Shown piece after piece: positions 27,910-39,817 of a DNA stretch of 64,000 nucleotides; positions within the stretch are counted from its first letter, which is position 1, and every line of letters begins with the position of its first letter. Where the stretch lies: positions 18,287,753 through 18,351,752 of the forward strand of contig JACBWW010000012.1 in assembly GCA_020086605.1 (NCBI GenBank). The letters run 5' to 3'. The notes beneath the pieces were generated by a model that saw only the letters and a program-made list of their open reading frames with translations, did no database searches and was not told where the DNA came from. A program made the translations under genes and the position numbers. The stretch is from Lanius collurio (lineage: Eukaryota; Chordata; Aves; Passeriformes; Laniidae).

Positions 27910-30900
27910 GCTGTAAATCACCGCATATGGGGAACTTCTTAAAAATGAGGTAAGAGGGAAGTATTTGAAAACTAAAAATTAAGTAACTATTGTGAGATCA
28001 TTCCACAAATTACTACTAGGATTGTGGAAAGTGCCTATGCTTTCAAGGCATGATGCACTGTGCTACCCCTTCTCAGTATCCAAATACAGGTCTAATTTTT
28101 AAAAAAAGACATTTTTACTCTAATTCTTGATCTTTGTGATTAAGAAAACCCTGGACTATTGCTTAATTACTTAATTCTTTGTCAGGAAAATTACAAGCTG
28201 AACTCAGATTTTGGGGGAAGACCGCAAAACAGAAAATGTTGTGATGTAGCAGTGATGAAGAAGCCAACATGCTTTGCAACAAAAATTTCATAAGTAATGG
28301 TTCACAAAGCCTGGTGATCAGTTTTAACCATGTGATATTCAGGAAACTGGGACAAAAAAAATTCTCTGTTACACTCTGTTCAGAAAGTAGGTAATTAGCC
28401 AAACAGTTCAACCTCTAATAAGCTCCATTTATCACATACCTTTGGCCTCCTGGCTTCTGGGAAAAACAAGTACCAACAAGTACACACCACATGGTGGCTT
28501 CTCACACCAACGTTTTACGAAGAGTAACTACAATTTTAAAACACAAAACAACATGCCAGACAAAAGTTTCTCTTTCTTTCCTAAAACATGAATTTAATCT
28601 CCAAAAACTGCACTTGCCTGCAGTCCATAAAGACCAAGTCTACAAGCAATGAAACAGAATCTGGCTCGAGATTTGGAATCCTTGGAGGCATTAAGGCAGG
28701 AATGAAGTGCTTTATATCATTAGAAAGCCAAGACTGTCTAATTTTCCATGGAATATAAAGCATTCTGTTTGCAGCTGGTACTTCATAAGACACTGAGCCA
28801 TAGCACTGACCCAGTGCATTTTGCATATGCACTACAGACCATTTTAGAGTTCCTAAATCACTATCAAAAAGTTAATTATCTTCTTTTCTCTAATGGCATA
28901 TCCAAAGGCATGATGCAGATTTCATAGACATCTTTTACCTACCTAATTCTCCATCATGCCTTCCAGATTTTTGGAAAGTTGCTGGCATGTAAATTTTGCT
29001 TTCTAGTTGTTCTTGTCCAGTTTTGTCAAAGCTCAGATGAACAGAGAGACAGTCATCATCTGGCTTCCAACCTGTGAATAAGTTGTAGTACAATCACTTG
29101 TAGACTTCTATCAGGACAGCATGCTGTCAGGCACACCATGTCCTGCAGTGCAGAAACTGCTGCTGAATAATTGTCCACAGTGTCCTGTGGGAAGTGCCTT
29201 GTGTTGGATTAACACCTCAGCCTCAAGCAGACAAGTACAGGTTTGGGTTTAAACCCTTGGTTTAGGACAGAAGTGAGGAGTACTTCAATGGAAGCCTGAA
29301 AGGAGTAAGAAGTACTCCTCAATTCTTCTGTCATTGTTTATGCAAACAATGAGTTGGTTTTAATCCACAAACAGCAAAACACTCTAATAAAGAACAGGCA
29401 CCAGATAGCCTGGACAGGCCTTAAGAAATCTTAGCATTATGTTCATGTAAAAGCAGTGCTAATGTGGGCTGGTGATCCTAGTTGTCAAGCTGCCTTCTAA
29501 TCTTAACTCCTCTAGTGGGCTTTTGCATGTTAAAGAGTAGAAAACAATATTTAAATTAACATAAGGTTAACAGTGTAAGTATTTGGTTTGCAAAACATAT
29601 GTAAAAACTGCAAACATTACATGCTCTGCTTAGACTTGAGAGTGTTAACAAGAAAAAATTCATCCAAAAAACCTTTAGAAGTAAGAATCAAAAGTACAAA
29701 TCTGACTGTATAAGTAATATATGGAATACTTGAATCGTTTTTTGGTATTTTGTACATTTCATGCAAAGTCTTTTTGACAATTTCAAGCTGAACAAAAAAA
29801 AAAAAAGTGGAATGCAACTACTGAAGCAACCCTGTACTTCTCTTGTAGCACACAATGACAGGAAACACAAAAAGGTGACCACAGCATCCCTCCGGGTCTG
29901 AATAACTAGAAGTGAAAATTTCCTTGCATTCCAGAATAAAGCTTGGCATGGTTTATTTATGGCAATGGAATCTTTAATGAGCCATAGTCTCCAAAGACAC
30001 ACTCTCAACTGTTAAAAGAAAAGTTGCACTCATTTAAAAGGTCTTATATTGTTGAAATAGAACCACTCAACATTTAAAATATATTTTCTAATTTTAGCTA
30101 TATAATACAAATCTCAAACATATTCTATTAAGAAGCAATATACCCTCCATTTTCGTATGCAGGTTTTGTGACATCTTTTCCCATAATTTCAACTACAAAG
30201 AGAAAATTAATGGCAGGTTTCATAACATCAGATCCTGAAAAGGAGGTGTTAATTGGTATCTAAGAATTGCAGTCCAGAGCATTCAAAAGTTATCTTAGTT
30301 ATCTAATCATTTAGAAGCAAGAGGATTTCTATCTAGTACCAATGGATTTGAATAGCATATGCATCGCAGCTATCAACCAAGACAATTCTATGTAATGGAC
30401 ATAATATCTATGTAGTTTACATGGCATTAAAAATATCTGCTGATAATCACAATAATAAATTAATAAAAATTAGGGAAAAAAAAGAAAAAGAGAAAAGAAT
30501 AAAGTTAAATCATAGTAGATGATCATTAGGAAAGACTGCCAGACATTAAACAGCATCCACAATGTTTTAGCAATTCTGTTTTGCTTCCTTTCCAAAAGGA
30601 AACTAAATTAAAAATTCCTTAAACTGGACTCAGAGATGCAAATACTGCTAATGAAGAATACAAGGTATCTGCAATTGCATGAGACGGCAGGGGACCACAA
30701 TAACATCATAACTCTCCCAGCTGTAACACATGCAATATCCTAAAGCAGCAACACTCTCTGCTGGACTGTGAGCAAGCAGTCCCCATGTGCATCATCCTTG
30801 ACACAGTGGCTTGCTGGGTCCAGTATCTAGTTACTCTTGTGCTGATTCTGCTTGGGCTCCTCCAGCTAAATAGCCTTCACCATTCCCAGACCATCAGCCA

Positions 30901-32779
30901 GGTTGGGACAAAACATCACACTCAATGTTTCATGAAATTTTTCATGCTCACTTCTCATGCATTTTCTGCCTGCCCATGCATCACGAAAAGCAGCAGATTG
31001 GTAAAGGAACATAAAATATTAATTTTAAAGTGCTGAGATGTCCTGCAGATTTCACATCTTCACAACAGTCCATGATGGCCAGAGGGCACAAGTGAGAGTG
31101 GCTGACAAAACTACCTTTGGGGGAGGCCAGCTCCCTTCTTGGTCTCTTTCTGTGGTCAACGGAAAGGGCAGGATCTGACTTAGGTACACTGTGTTGCCAC
31201 TGGACGAACTTTTTCCCTTTGTGTAAAGCCTTCCTCAGATAAAACAAACCCTGGTGAACACTGTCCCCAGCCTCATGCCCAGAGTGGGCTCCACAGGGCC
31301 CTAGTTGGGATTCCCATACACGGCTCCTCACCGGCCTGGGACAAAGTGACACATACAATCTGGCTACCTTAGGTATAAAAAGGGCACAGTGTCCTAACAC
31401 AAGGAAACAGTTTATACCCTGAAGTACTACCTACCTTATCACCCTGACTGCAAGGAAATACCATGCCTCAATTGTAAAAAAATTGTAATAGGGAAAAGCA
31501 TTGAGTCACTACCCATAACCGTCATACCCAAGCTTAGATCATTCTTGAGTAAAGAAGTGATTTTCTTTCATCAACAAAGTAGGAATCAAACCTGTGCTGA
31601 AATTGCATGTTCTTTGCTTGAATTTTCTTTTTGGAACAGGAAGGCATGGAACATCCCCTCCTGCCTGTCTGTAGCAAGTCATTTCAATGGGAGTAAGAAA
31701 TGCTGAGTGAGCTTATCCGGTACATCTGGTATGCCTGCAAGCCATGCTGGCAGTTTTGCTGAAAAATGTGCAGAAGAACCTTCCCCTGTTGGAATGTAAA
31801 TTTTCATTTTTATAAAAGCATAACGAGTTCTGAAGGGGTAGCAGAACGTGATTTACAAAAATGCCAACTTTGCGTTACATATCTATGAGGCATTCAGGAT
31901 TCCCACTGTAATGCAGGATGGATAGCATGGCTGTATCTGCCTTACTTTGTGATTCCAAGACAAATCCTAGCAAGCAAGGGTCCCATTTAAATGTTATTTC
32001 CCAAAGTAATTTACAATTTTTCCAGGGAATTAATGACTTGGGTGACCAGTTACAGTATTTCCAGAGGACATCTGCATTACCAAACCTAGACCAGGCCCAG
32101 CTTTCCACGGAGATTGTGCTGTTAATGGGCTGAATTCTGTCTGAAATGTTGCTAGAGTTATTGGAGGGAGGAAACTGTTTCCACTCCTCTAGAAGATTGT
32201 TAGAGGACCTCTCTGATGCAATAATGAGAATCTGCTCTTTCTATCCAGTCTAAATGTGGTATGGTTATTCACAGTTTTTTATTCTTTTCCTTAAGTAGGA
32301 AAAAGAATATCTTCTCTGTTGCTGGTACTAGGCTAACCAATTCTTAGAAAGAATTCAGTACCTTACCATAGCCTTTAATTTTTAGACTAAGCAGCACTTT
32401 ATGCAATCTCTTATATGACCTGCTTTATGGTACCTCTGCATTTGTTGCAGATTAATTAATCTTTCTCAGAAAAATGTGGCAGCAGTTGTTTTGCAGATGT
32501 TCATTCACCCATGTCTTCTACAATGAAGCTTTCACTTTCTGCTGGAAATACCTTGTCTGATGTATGCTATGGCCACAAACACCTTTTCATGGGTTCATTC
32601 CATTGCCGATTCACAGTCCCTCTGTGATCATCTGACAGAGTTCTCTCCACCTGAGTCATCTCTTGTCTCCTTTAGAGAAATTCCTCATTAACCCTGAAAT
32701 GCATGCCCTGACATTCTGTTCTAATCAAGCGTATCTTCCCACTTATCTGTCAGAGTCAGAAAGGTTTTAATAAATGATA
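27910..32779. other. Intergenic, no gene seen
   Basis: AT-rich except for a GC-richer patch around 31.06-31.40 kb, which contains a TATAAAAAG word near 31374. No repeat family or gene could be assigned. Confidence 0.6.
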
Positions 32780-33240
32780 AGTCTTCTTACATGTTAGCTA
32801 TACTCCTTCAGATTTCAAGAGCCTGCTAACTTCATATGGTAATGTACTTAATGAAAATATTACCAGCACTGGTCCTGAAATTGACCCTTGAGGAACTCAT
32901 TGTAACTTGTCCCTTGAGTCTCCTTCCTTTCTCTTCCTCTGCCCTTTCCCATTGGTCAGTTCTTCCCCAGCTTTCATGTCGTCTGTTATCCTCCACCTTC
33001 TTTTGCTCCATTTATGTTTTCCCATTTAGGAGTGTATCAACTGCTTTGCTAAGGAACAAATGAGATTTACCACATTTTCTATTTTGGAAAATCCATTATG
33101 TCATTTAAGGAAAGCTACTTTGGCACCATGCCCCCTTGGTAAAACCAGGCTCCTTTCATCTTGTTTTATGCTTAACTAAAAAGAACAATTGAGTCATTCT
33201 TTCTCCTTTGGTAATTTTACCGTGTGAAGAAATACAGAAG
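32780..33240 (-). mobile_element. Ancient CR1-type LINE fragment (reverse-transcriptase region, antisense)
   Basis: Several blocks match, in order, the antisense of the CR1/L3-like ORF2 region: GACCCTTGAGGAACTCATTG with GTAACTTGTCCC, then GAGTGTATCAACTGCTTTGC followed by CTAAGGAACAAATGAGATTT, then CCTTGGTAAAACCAGGCTCC. In sense orientation the last block corresponds to the conserved segment around the reverse-transcriptase fingers. The copy has many mutations and is not open in any frame, so it predates most avian CR1 expansions. Boundaries are approximate. Confidence 0.55.
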
Positions 33241-33316
33241 AAAGTGGAGGTAGATCACATCCACTTCCACCTGGGGCATGTTGAAAAGCCTATAGATAGA
33301 GAACACCAGTATACAT

Positions 33317-33386
33317 CTGTGTATGTGCATGAGTGTTATGTGTTACGTATACACATGGACAACACACACGCGTACATATAAATGTT
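33317..33386. repeat. Degenerate TG/CA alternating tract
   Basis: Mixed TGTATG, TACGTA and ACACACGCG segments give a long alternating purine-pyrimidine tract with a partial palindrome about TACGTA. It looks like a decayed dinucleotide repeat. Confidence 0.55.
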
Positions 33387-36300
33387 TGTACACAACTGCC
33401 AAGCTGCACTGAGCTTTGTAAGGCAATACTACCATTTTTACTTGTCCAGACAATAAAGATTAATTAATACTCATTAATTTTAAGACTTGCAGATATTTTC
33501 CTCCTTTTCCACTTCTTCTGGAGCCAGCTGACAGTCACCTAGACAAGCAAAGTGTGCAGGATGGTTTTACCCAGCACTCAAACTGTTTCCTGCTGATAAT
33601 ATTACAAAGTTCAAGTGCAATCTAGTTGTTGGATAATTGCAATGATGAAGTTTGTTCATTAGTACAAAAAGCTCTTTTAACAGTCACAGTGAAGAGAAAA
33701 TGTCCATTTGACACCTATTTTAAATATGAGGGCCTGCTTCTTAATGAAAGAAAGGTCAACACATGACAAGTATTAATTAAACTTGTTATTCCTTCTGGTC
33801 TGAAATGGTAGCACACACTTTTATAATACAAAAATTTATTGTGAGAGAGGTGGAAGAAGAGAGGTGCAGCACCACTCCGTAAGGTGGCCCTCCAGATGGG
33901 TGATCCTCTCCCCCATGTGTGTGTAGAGGATATGTACCACAGCAATGTGGCAGCCTTCACTAAGGGCTTCGAGCAGCTGGAATCACCCACCTCCTAGCAT
34001 ACAACTGACTTGCCATCTGAAAAGATACTTCAAGAAAGACAGAAGAAGGAAAAGCCAGGTTTCCAAAACTTGTATTCCTAGCTGTAATAAAGAGACATTG
34101 CATTCCCAAATGCCCCTGAGCTGTGGATAGTTTAATACAATATGTGAGCAGTCCACAAGCTCATAAGGATTGAGCTCTTATGCCCATGACTGTAAATTCA
34201 AAATTTTAAACAGTATTACAAAACACTTATTTCCAGATTAAAAGCATGAAATGTGTACCTTTGAATGCTGCAAAGGTGTAGTTTTGCCCACCACTGTGTA
34301 TAACCAACAGCAAAATTGTGCTAGTGCATTAGAAGATGGCCAAGATGAAAATACAGTACCAATTACTTTGTTTGAAAACTGAGCTGTTCATGAAAGGCAA
34401 AAAAGTAAAGGTGCATTGATTCTGATAACTTCTCCCCACCTACATGCACACACCTACTCACACACTTTTAGTCTGAATCAGTAAGAAGCTGTTGACTGTC
34501 ACTGGTCTAATACCTTTGCATGGAAAATAGAGGATGTGCATTTTGGGTTAAATGAGCCCTTCTGTAAATAACACAATACAAGCACTGCATAAAACCCCCT
34601 CAGAATAAGGCTCACCTAAGTCTTAAAAATGATTCAGCCCTGTGTCCCAGCTCTAGATTCAGGGAAAAACATCAGCCTGCTAAAACAATGCTGGTAAATA
34701 TGAATCCACTGAGTTTGGATCTTGTATGTTTTCAAAATTCTTGCATAACATTCAGTGTTTTAATGAGTGGCATGGGGACAGGCACAGATATTTTCCAAAC
34801 AGACAGGGCCATCCTGGTCACCGAGCACAGGATGGGGCTGGCAGGTTTCTCACTTCTTATATAGCTGATCTCTTCTTCCACTGATGCATTGTGTGAGTTC
34901 TTCATTTTGCCAAACCAAGGAATGACAAACCTGTGTTGGTTTGGAAGACAAGAACCTCCCCTGTCATTACGGCCAGTCCACAGCTAAAGGGGGCATCAAA
35001 CAGTAATACCTGTAACAGAAGTAATATCTGTTATGAGTTACCAAAACTCACAATTTACAGGTTAAGCTCCATCCCAAGTAATGTGACCAGTTTTGCCCAA
35101 ATCCATTCTTTTCCACCCCAAAAGTATAACTCTGCCTCTTCCACCTCTTTCAAGAATTTATTCTTCCACTACCACTGCTTTTAAAATAAAATCCACTGCA
35201 AAAGTGAAGTTTCTATTGATCTTTGTGGTCTCACTCAGAATTCTTTCCTTTGAGATCTGGGCTCAGAGAGTAGATAAGGTTTGAGAGGATTTTTCTTAAA
35301 TTTAGTCTATTAATTTCTTGCTTTTTAATATTCTTAAGTGATAGTCTTCACACTCCTGCAGTCCAATCATCTGCACTTTTTATCTGACCTTGTGTTTTAA
35401 AGCAAAACCACTAAATATGTACATATGTAAACAACAGCAAAATCAGTAGCAAAAGCCATATTCAAGGAATTTAATGGAAAAAAATAACCAAACAAATTCT
35501 TTAATTACATGAAATGAGGCTGGGATTTGAAGTATGCGGGTGATAAAAAATATTTTGTATTCTAAATGCTGGGTTTTAATCCTCTTTTAATAGGAGGCTG
35601 AAAAAACACTAGTCATGTTGTTGAAGTAGGAGCAAAAAAACAATGCCAGGAAGCACAAACATCAATTCTGGTAACTATCAGCAAAAGCAAAATTATACTT
35701 TTACGGAAATCTGGGAAGCATGTCTATTTAAGTGACAGACAACTGGGGCACTTCTGCACATTTCCCATACAGGAACTAATGAATTACCTAACTATCCAAT
35801 CAGCTCCAGGCTTTATGTGGACTAACAAAAATGCTAACAAACACATTAGTACAAAGTCTAAAAAAAGAAATCAGGGGACTATCAGCCTGATGGAAAATAG
35901 TTTATGACTATTAAAGCAAATACAAATATTTTTCTATCATTAATTTCCCATAATGAAAGGAGAAGAGAAAACAGCCCAGGTTAGGAGGCAAAACTCCATG
36001 TAAGGAAAGTGGGGATCATGGGACAGCGGGTTAGGTACCCTGTTTGGAAAAGTCTGAGCCATTTTAGGGCTTATGTCCCTGCTTGCTCCCTGCACTCTGC
36101 ATGGGTTTCAGCCCAATAAGGAGAGACAGGTGAGTGAGTGGTGTCTCCATCACTTGCCATGGTTATCAAGGCGTTGTTTGGTTTAATTTTCATTTATACA
36201 GTGTTCTGTGCAGCTCACAGCTCTGATTCATGATTGCTACAGGATTCTGCTCAGGAATCTGAGAGGTTCCCACTTCCAAAGAGAAGGGACCTGATGTGGA

Positions 36301-37150
36301 GCAGCTGGCCGTCCTTGCTTGCAAATGAAAATCTCTTTAATTTATGTGTGTTGTGCTCTTCATCTCAATTTGGGTCAACATCATAGAGCTCAGAGTGAGA
36401 AAAAGTAGCAAAATAACACGAGGATTATTATATGTTTTCGTGAAAACATTTTAAAAATATAAACACTGCCTCAAATTTAGAATTACAATTTTTTAAATAC
36501 ATTTCAGTCTCTGGACTGTGGAAATATCTAACATTAAACATATTGACCTATATTTCTCATGCTCTGCCATCAAGATTATAGCTGATCGAGTAGTTAGACC
36601 TTCATTTTATCTTTTTAATCCATTCATTTCACTAAAACATTCCTTTCTCATCCTGACAATCCACTTATATATTTGATTTACTCAAAGCTGAGGATAATCT
36701 GTTTAGATTAATACTAAATTAATCACAATCTTAAAGGCTTCCTAGAAAGTTAAATGTATGCTTTACACAAAAGCAGACCTGTCATACCTGAAAAGCACTT
36801 ACTGAGGTTTGGCCCCATGTGGAGCCTCTAGCTCTTATCTCTAGCTCTCTCTCACCATATTAACCAACAACCCAAACTGGGTTTAGTTAAACTCGGATCT
36901 AGCTTGGTATTCTGATGACATGGCAAGTATTGTACCAAGTCTTGGCTACTGATGCCAAATTTTTTTTTAAAATAAACTGCAGAAAAATAAAAAACCCCAA
37001 ATAATATAATTTTTTATTATTCCTTATTTTCTTCTGGAAGGATTTTGCTGGTATGATTTTTATTAGCTGCTACAAAAAACAAGTCAAGCACATTTGACAT
37101 GGGTTTGAATTGTGTGTTACTTACAACATGTAGAAGATGACTTCTGTCAA

Positions 37151-37180
37151 GATACTGGAAGATATTGGAAGATACTGAAA
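37151..37180. repeat. Three tandem copies of a 10-bp unit
   Basis: GATACTGGAA, GATATTGGAA and GATACTGAAA lie head to tail, one difference each from the first. It is a short slippage product in AT-rich intergenic DNA. Confidence 0.8.
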
Positions 37181-38728
37181 ACTTACTCTGAGAATATGCT
37201 GAAATTGTAATTTATGTCCCTTTCTGTTGATTTTATTGGACCTTATTGTGCAATCTGGACTCTAACAGTGAAGGAAGGCAGCCAATATCAAATGAAGCTA
37301 GACAAGGTATAAGATTTTCTGTAAACAGAAACTGAAATTGGGTGAGAAAAACAGAGGCCAGCAGAAACATTGTCAGATGGAAAGAAGAGCAAAGGTGTTC
37401 TTCAAAATATGATAATCCATGAAGGCCAAAACCAATCCAGACATACACTGTTATTTGGCATTTGGGATTTTTATTGCCTTATTTATGGTAAGAGATGCTC
37501 ATCTATTAAGCACTGACTGTTTGGCAGCACTATTTCAAAAACACTGTCGAGACCCAAGTCAGCAGTGCCTAGAAATGGCAATGAATAATTGTGCTGGGGT
37601 GTCAAGAGGACAGCCAAAAGCACACCAAAGCTTTCCTCCAAAATCTTATACTGGCTTTTTTTCTGTGGTCTCATCCAGTCTGCTAACCTCTCTGACATAA
37701 TTTTCTATTCATTCAGATGTGCATCAGGAGAATGCAGGGGTTAAGGCCAGTGTGAGGGGAAATCATCCTTTGAGTTGAAAGCATGTCCCAGCTGGTTATG
37801 AGCTCTCATTTATCTCGGGGAAGGGAGTCAGCCAAGGACTGCACTGCCTGCCCCCCCACACAAAAAAAATGCTTCATCCTCCCTTAGCCCAGGAACTCAC
37901 ACCGCAGATCAGGGAGAGATTTGGTATGGAAGGCCTGTTAAAGCCAAACTGCCATCACTCGTGGACAGGGAGATCAACAGGAAAGCAAGTTAAAATTATG
38001 CACACAGCTGTGGGGAAACTGTACTAGATTACCAGCAGGGTAACCATCAGAGCTCCTCTCTGTTCATTTTTGTGGTGAAAAGGTTATAATTTAAGCACAC
38101 TTGACAGGTACACACAACCAAATGGAAGGCTTTTATTCAGTAAATACTTATTTTTAGTCACATAAGAAGGTTGACTTCACTGTAGACATTGCACTGCATA
38201 AACAGAATGTGTCTGTTTAAACTATGCTGGAAACACAGGAGTGAAGAAAAAGGTCTAAAACCGAAAAGAATCAACAGTTGCAAGCAGCAAAAAGGCACAA
38301 ACACTGGGGGAATTAAAAAAATTTTTTTTTTCCTCAGAGGCTACTACAAGTTACTTGCAGTAATTAAAACCAACTCTGAACTCCACAGTGTTGACAAAAG
38401 GGTGAGATGTTGTTTTCCAGGGAGAGGTAGAATTAATTATGCTGTGCTAGATTGCCTTTATTGACTTGTGCCATGTCTAGGATGACCCTGTTGGAGCGAG
38501 GAGGTTAAACCAGATAACAGCCAGGGGCACACTGCACCAGAGCTGAGCTCATTCAAACACATCCAATTTCAGGACAAGAAAGAGAACTGCAGTGTCTTTC
38601 CTGCTTCCAGGTACCCATTTTGTGATCCTGTTTCTGTGACTTCTGCTTTTTACTTTGACTAGTCAAAAAGACATCACAAACACTACCCCCAGCTATTGCC
38701 TTAATTTCAGAATCTGCCTCTTAAAAGG

Positions 38729-38777
38729 CAAAACAAAACAAAACAAAACAAAAAAAACCAAACAAACAAAAAAAACC
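38729..38777. repeat. (AAAAC)n / A-rich simple repeat
   Basis: Four AAAAC units followed by degenerate AAAC and poly-A stretches. It lies ~100 bp before the 3' end of the antisense CR1 at 38875. Confidence 0.85.
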
Positions 38778-38874
38778 AGAAAGGAAGTAAAATTATTGAA
38801 ATTACTGACATCTAGCCCTAACCTATACAGTCGCTTTACAGCATCTGTATATGCTGTAGACAGAAGCAAAATTA

Positions 38875-39220
38875 ATCACACAGAAAAGGCCAGGTTGGAG
38901 GAGTCTACGGTGGTCCATCTGCTCAAGCAGGGCCATCCTAGAGCACATGGCAGAGGATTCTGTCCAGACAGTTCCCAAATATCTCCAGTGAGGGAGCCTC
39001 TCTGTACAATGTTCCAGTGCCTGGTCAACTGCCCAGTAAAGATGTTCTTCCTCATGTTCAGGTGGAACTTCCTGTGCATCAGTTTCTGCCTGCCTCAGTT
39101 GCCTCATGTCCTACTGCTTGGCACCACCGAGAAGAGCCTGGAAACATCCTCTTGGCACTCCCGCTTTATATAGGCGTTAATGAGAGTCCCTGTCTCTTCT
39201 CGAGGCTGAACAGGCTCTGT
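38875..39220 (-). mobile_element. CR1 LINE 3' fragment immediately upstream of the LARS2 promoter
   Basis: The plus strand shows the antisense CR1 3' region: CACAGAAAAGGCCAGGTTGG, TGCTCAAGCAGGGCCATCC, TTCCAGTGCCTGGTCAACTG, AAAGATGTTCTTCCTCATG, CTTCCTGTGCATCAGTTTC, GCACCACCGAGAAGAGCCTG, and CTCGAGGCTGAACAGGCTC. It is clearly better preserved than the copy near 1.3 kb. It ends about 200 bp before the upstream ATG of LARS2 and about 110 bp before the GC-rich promoter core. A short open frame in this stretch is a shadow of the element. Confidence 0.9.
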
Positions 39221-39416
39221 GCAATTTATACAGAGCTCAATCACCGTTAATTATTTTTTTTTTATTACTATTGTTATTATTTGCTGCTCTTCTACCTTCC
39301 CACGTTACACTGGGGAACGGTGTAAGCTCTTCCCGCTCGCTCCCTGCGCGGAATTCCCGCCCCGCCGGGCGGTGCCAAAGGCGGAGGCGGCGCCTCGCTC
39401 CGACACCGACGCGCCA

Positions 39417-39427
39417 AGATGGCGGCG
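39417..39427 (+). promoter_or_regulatory. YY1-type motif overlapping the upstream ATG
   Basis: AAGATGGCGGC matches the well-known YY1 core (AANATGGCGGC), which is frequent just downstream of start sites of TATA-less CpG-island promoters, including many nuclear genes for mitochondrial proteins. Its presence supports transcription beginning shortly upstream. Binding itself is inferred. Confidence 0.55.
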
Positions 39428-39451
39428 CCCGCGGCGCGGCGGGGCAGCTGA
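39419..39451 (+). other. Upstream open reading frame (10 codons) in LARS2 exon 1
   Basis: An ATG at 39419 in the context CCAAGATGG (A at -3, G at +4, close to an ideal Kozak site) opens a frame reading MAAPAARRGS and ends at TGA 39449-39451. The stop lies 16 nt before the exon 1 donor. If exon 1 joins 42321, the codons after the TGA (GGG AGG GCG CGC GCA GAT ACC ATA ACC GTA AGA) run without another stop into the main ATG, so this frame and the main frame are the same. The likely effect is to lower translation of the main frame or require reinitiation. Whether the ATG lies inside the transcript depends on the unmapped transcription start. Confidence 0.5.
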
Positions 39452-39817
39452 GGGAGGGCGCGCGCAGGTAACGCTCCCCCCGCCCGGCCCCGCCTCACGC
39501 CCCCCGCCCGCCGGGGCCGCCGCTGCTCCCGCTGCCCGCGGCTTCCTATCGCCCGCTCCTTTGGGCTCCTTGCCCGCGCCCTGCCGGCTCTCCCGGCGGC
39601 CATGCACCTCCGGAGTTCCCCCCTCCTCCAGCCTCCCTCCGTCACTGCTTCCCCGCTCGCTCTGTCCCGCCCATAGAGCCGCCTGCTCCCCGTGCTTCTC
39701 CAGCGGCGTAACACCCCCCTTGGAGCTGAGTGAAATGTGCTGGGCCTCGTCATGTAGCTTCCAGGACCTTAATTCAGTCTCCCGCGTGCTTACTGCATCT
39801 TTCCAAACGTTTTCTGT

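Larger units (their letters stand above)
33241..38728. other. Intergenic, no gene seen
   Basis: AT-rich; a decayed TG/CA tract, one 10-bp triplet repeat, no recognisable exon. At ~38480-38540 a short stretch (GAGGAGGTTAAACCAGATAAC) faintly resembles a CR1 3' end but is too short to call. Confidence 0.6.
39340..39467 (+). other. LARS2: LARS2 exon 1 (untranslated; 5' boundary approximate)
   Basis: The 3' end is set by the donor GCGCAG|GTAACG at 39467/39468, the best donor in the CpG island. The 5' end is a guess because no start-site signal is decisive. The exon carries a short upstream reading frame (39419-39451), so the main protein start falls in exon 2. Splicing of this exon to 42321 is inferred from position and splice-site quality. 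A different donor within the island cannot be excluded without transcript data. Confidence 0.6.
39330..39720 (+). promoter_or_regulatory. LARS2: CpG-island promoter of LARS2
   Basis: This is the only strongly GC-rich, CpG-dense block in an otherwise AT-rich window. It surrounds the inferred first exon and runs into intron 1. I see no TATA box at a suitable distance. GC-box and E2F-like sequence lies at about 39354-39366 (TTCCCGCCCCGCC), and a YY1-like site at about 39417-39427. This composition fits a TATA-less housekeeping promoter, as expected for a mitochondrial translation gene. The exact transcription start cannot be read from sequence. A divergent transcript is possible from such an island, but I see no gene for it on the minus strand within the window. 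Confidence 0.85.

Noticed and set aside
31374..31382. TATA box
   Set aside because: An isolated 9-bp word with no downstream gene or transcript evidence.
38480..38540. Possible short CR1 3' end on the plus strand
   Set aside because: Only one ~20-bp word resembles the consensus (GGAGGTTAAACCAGAT); too short to support a call.
1..38874. TMEM158 or another syntenic neighbour of LARS2
   Set aside because: No open frame in this interval has the length or composition expected of that single-exon membrane protein.
38655..39173. 172-codon plus-strand frame
   Set aside because: It includes a poly-AAAAC microsatellite (Lys/Thr/Gln run) and the antisense CR1 fragment.
39292..39753. 153-codon minus-strand Arg/Gly/Ala-rich frame in the CpG island
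   Set aside because: Composition artefact of GC-rich DNA. No splice or start evidence for a divergent gene.
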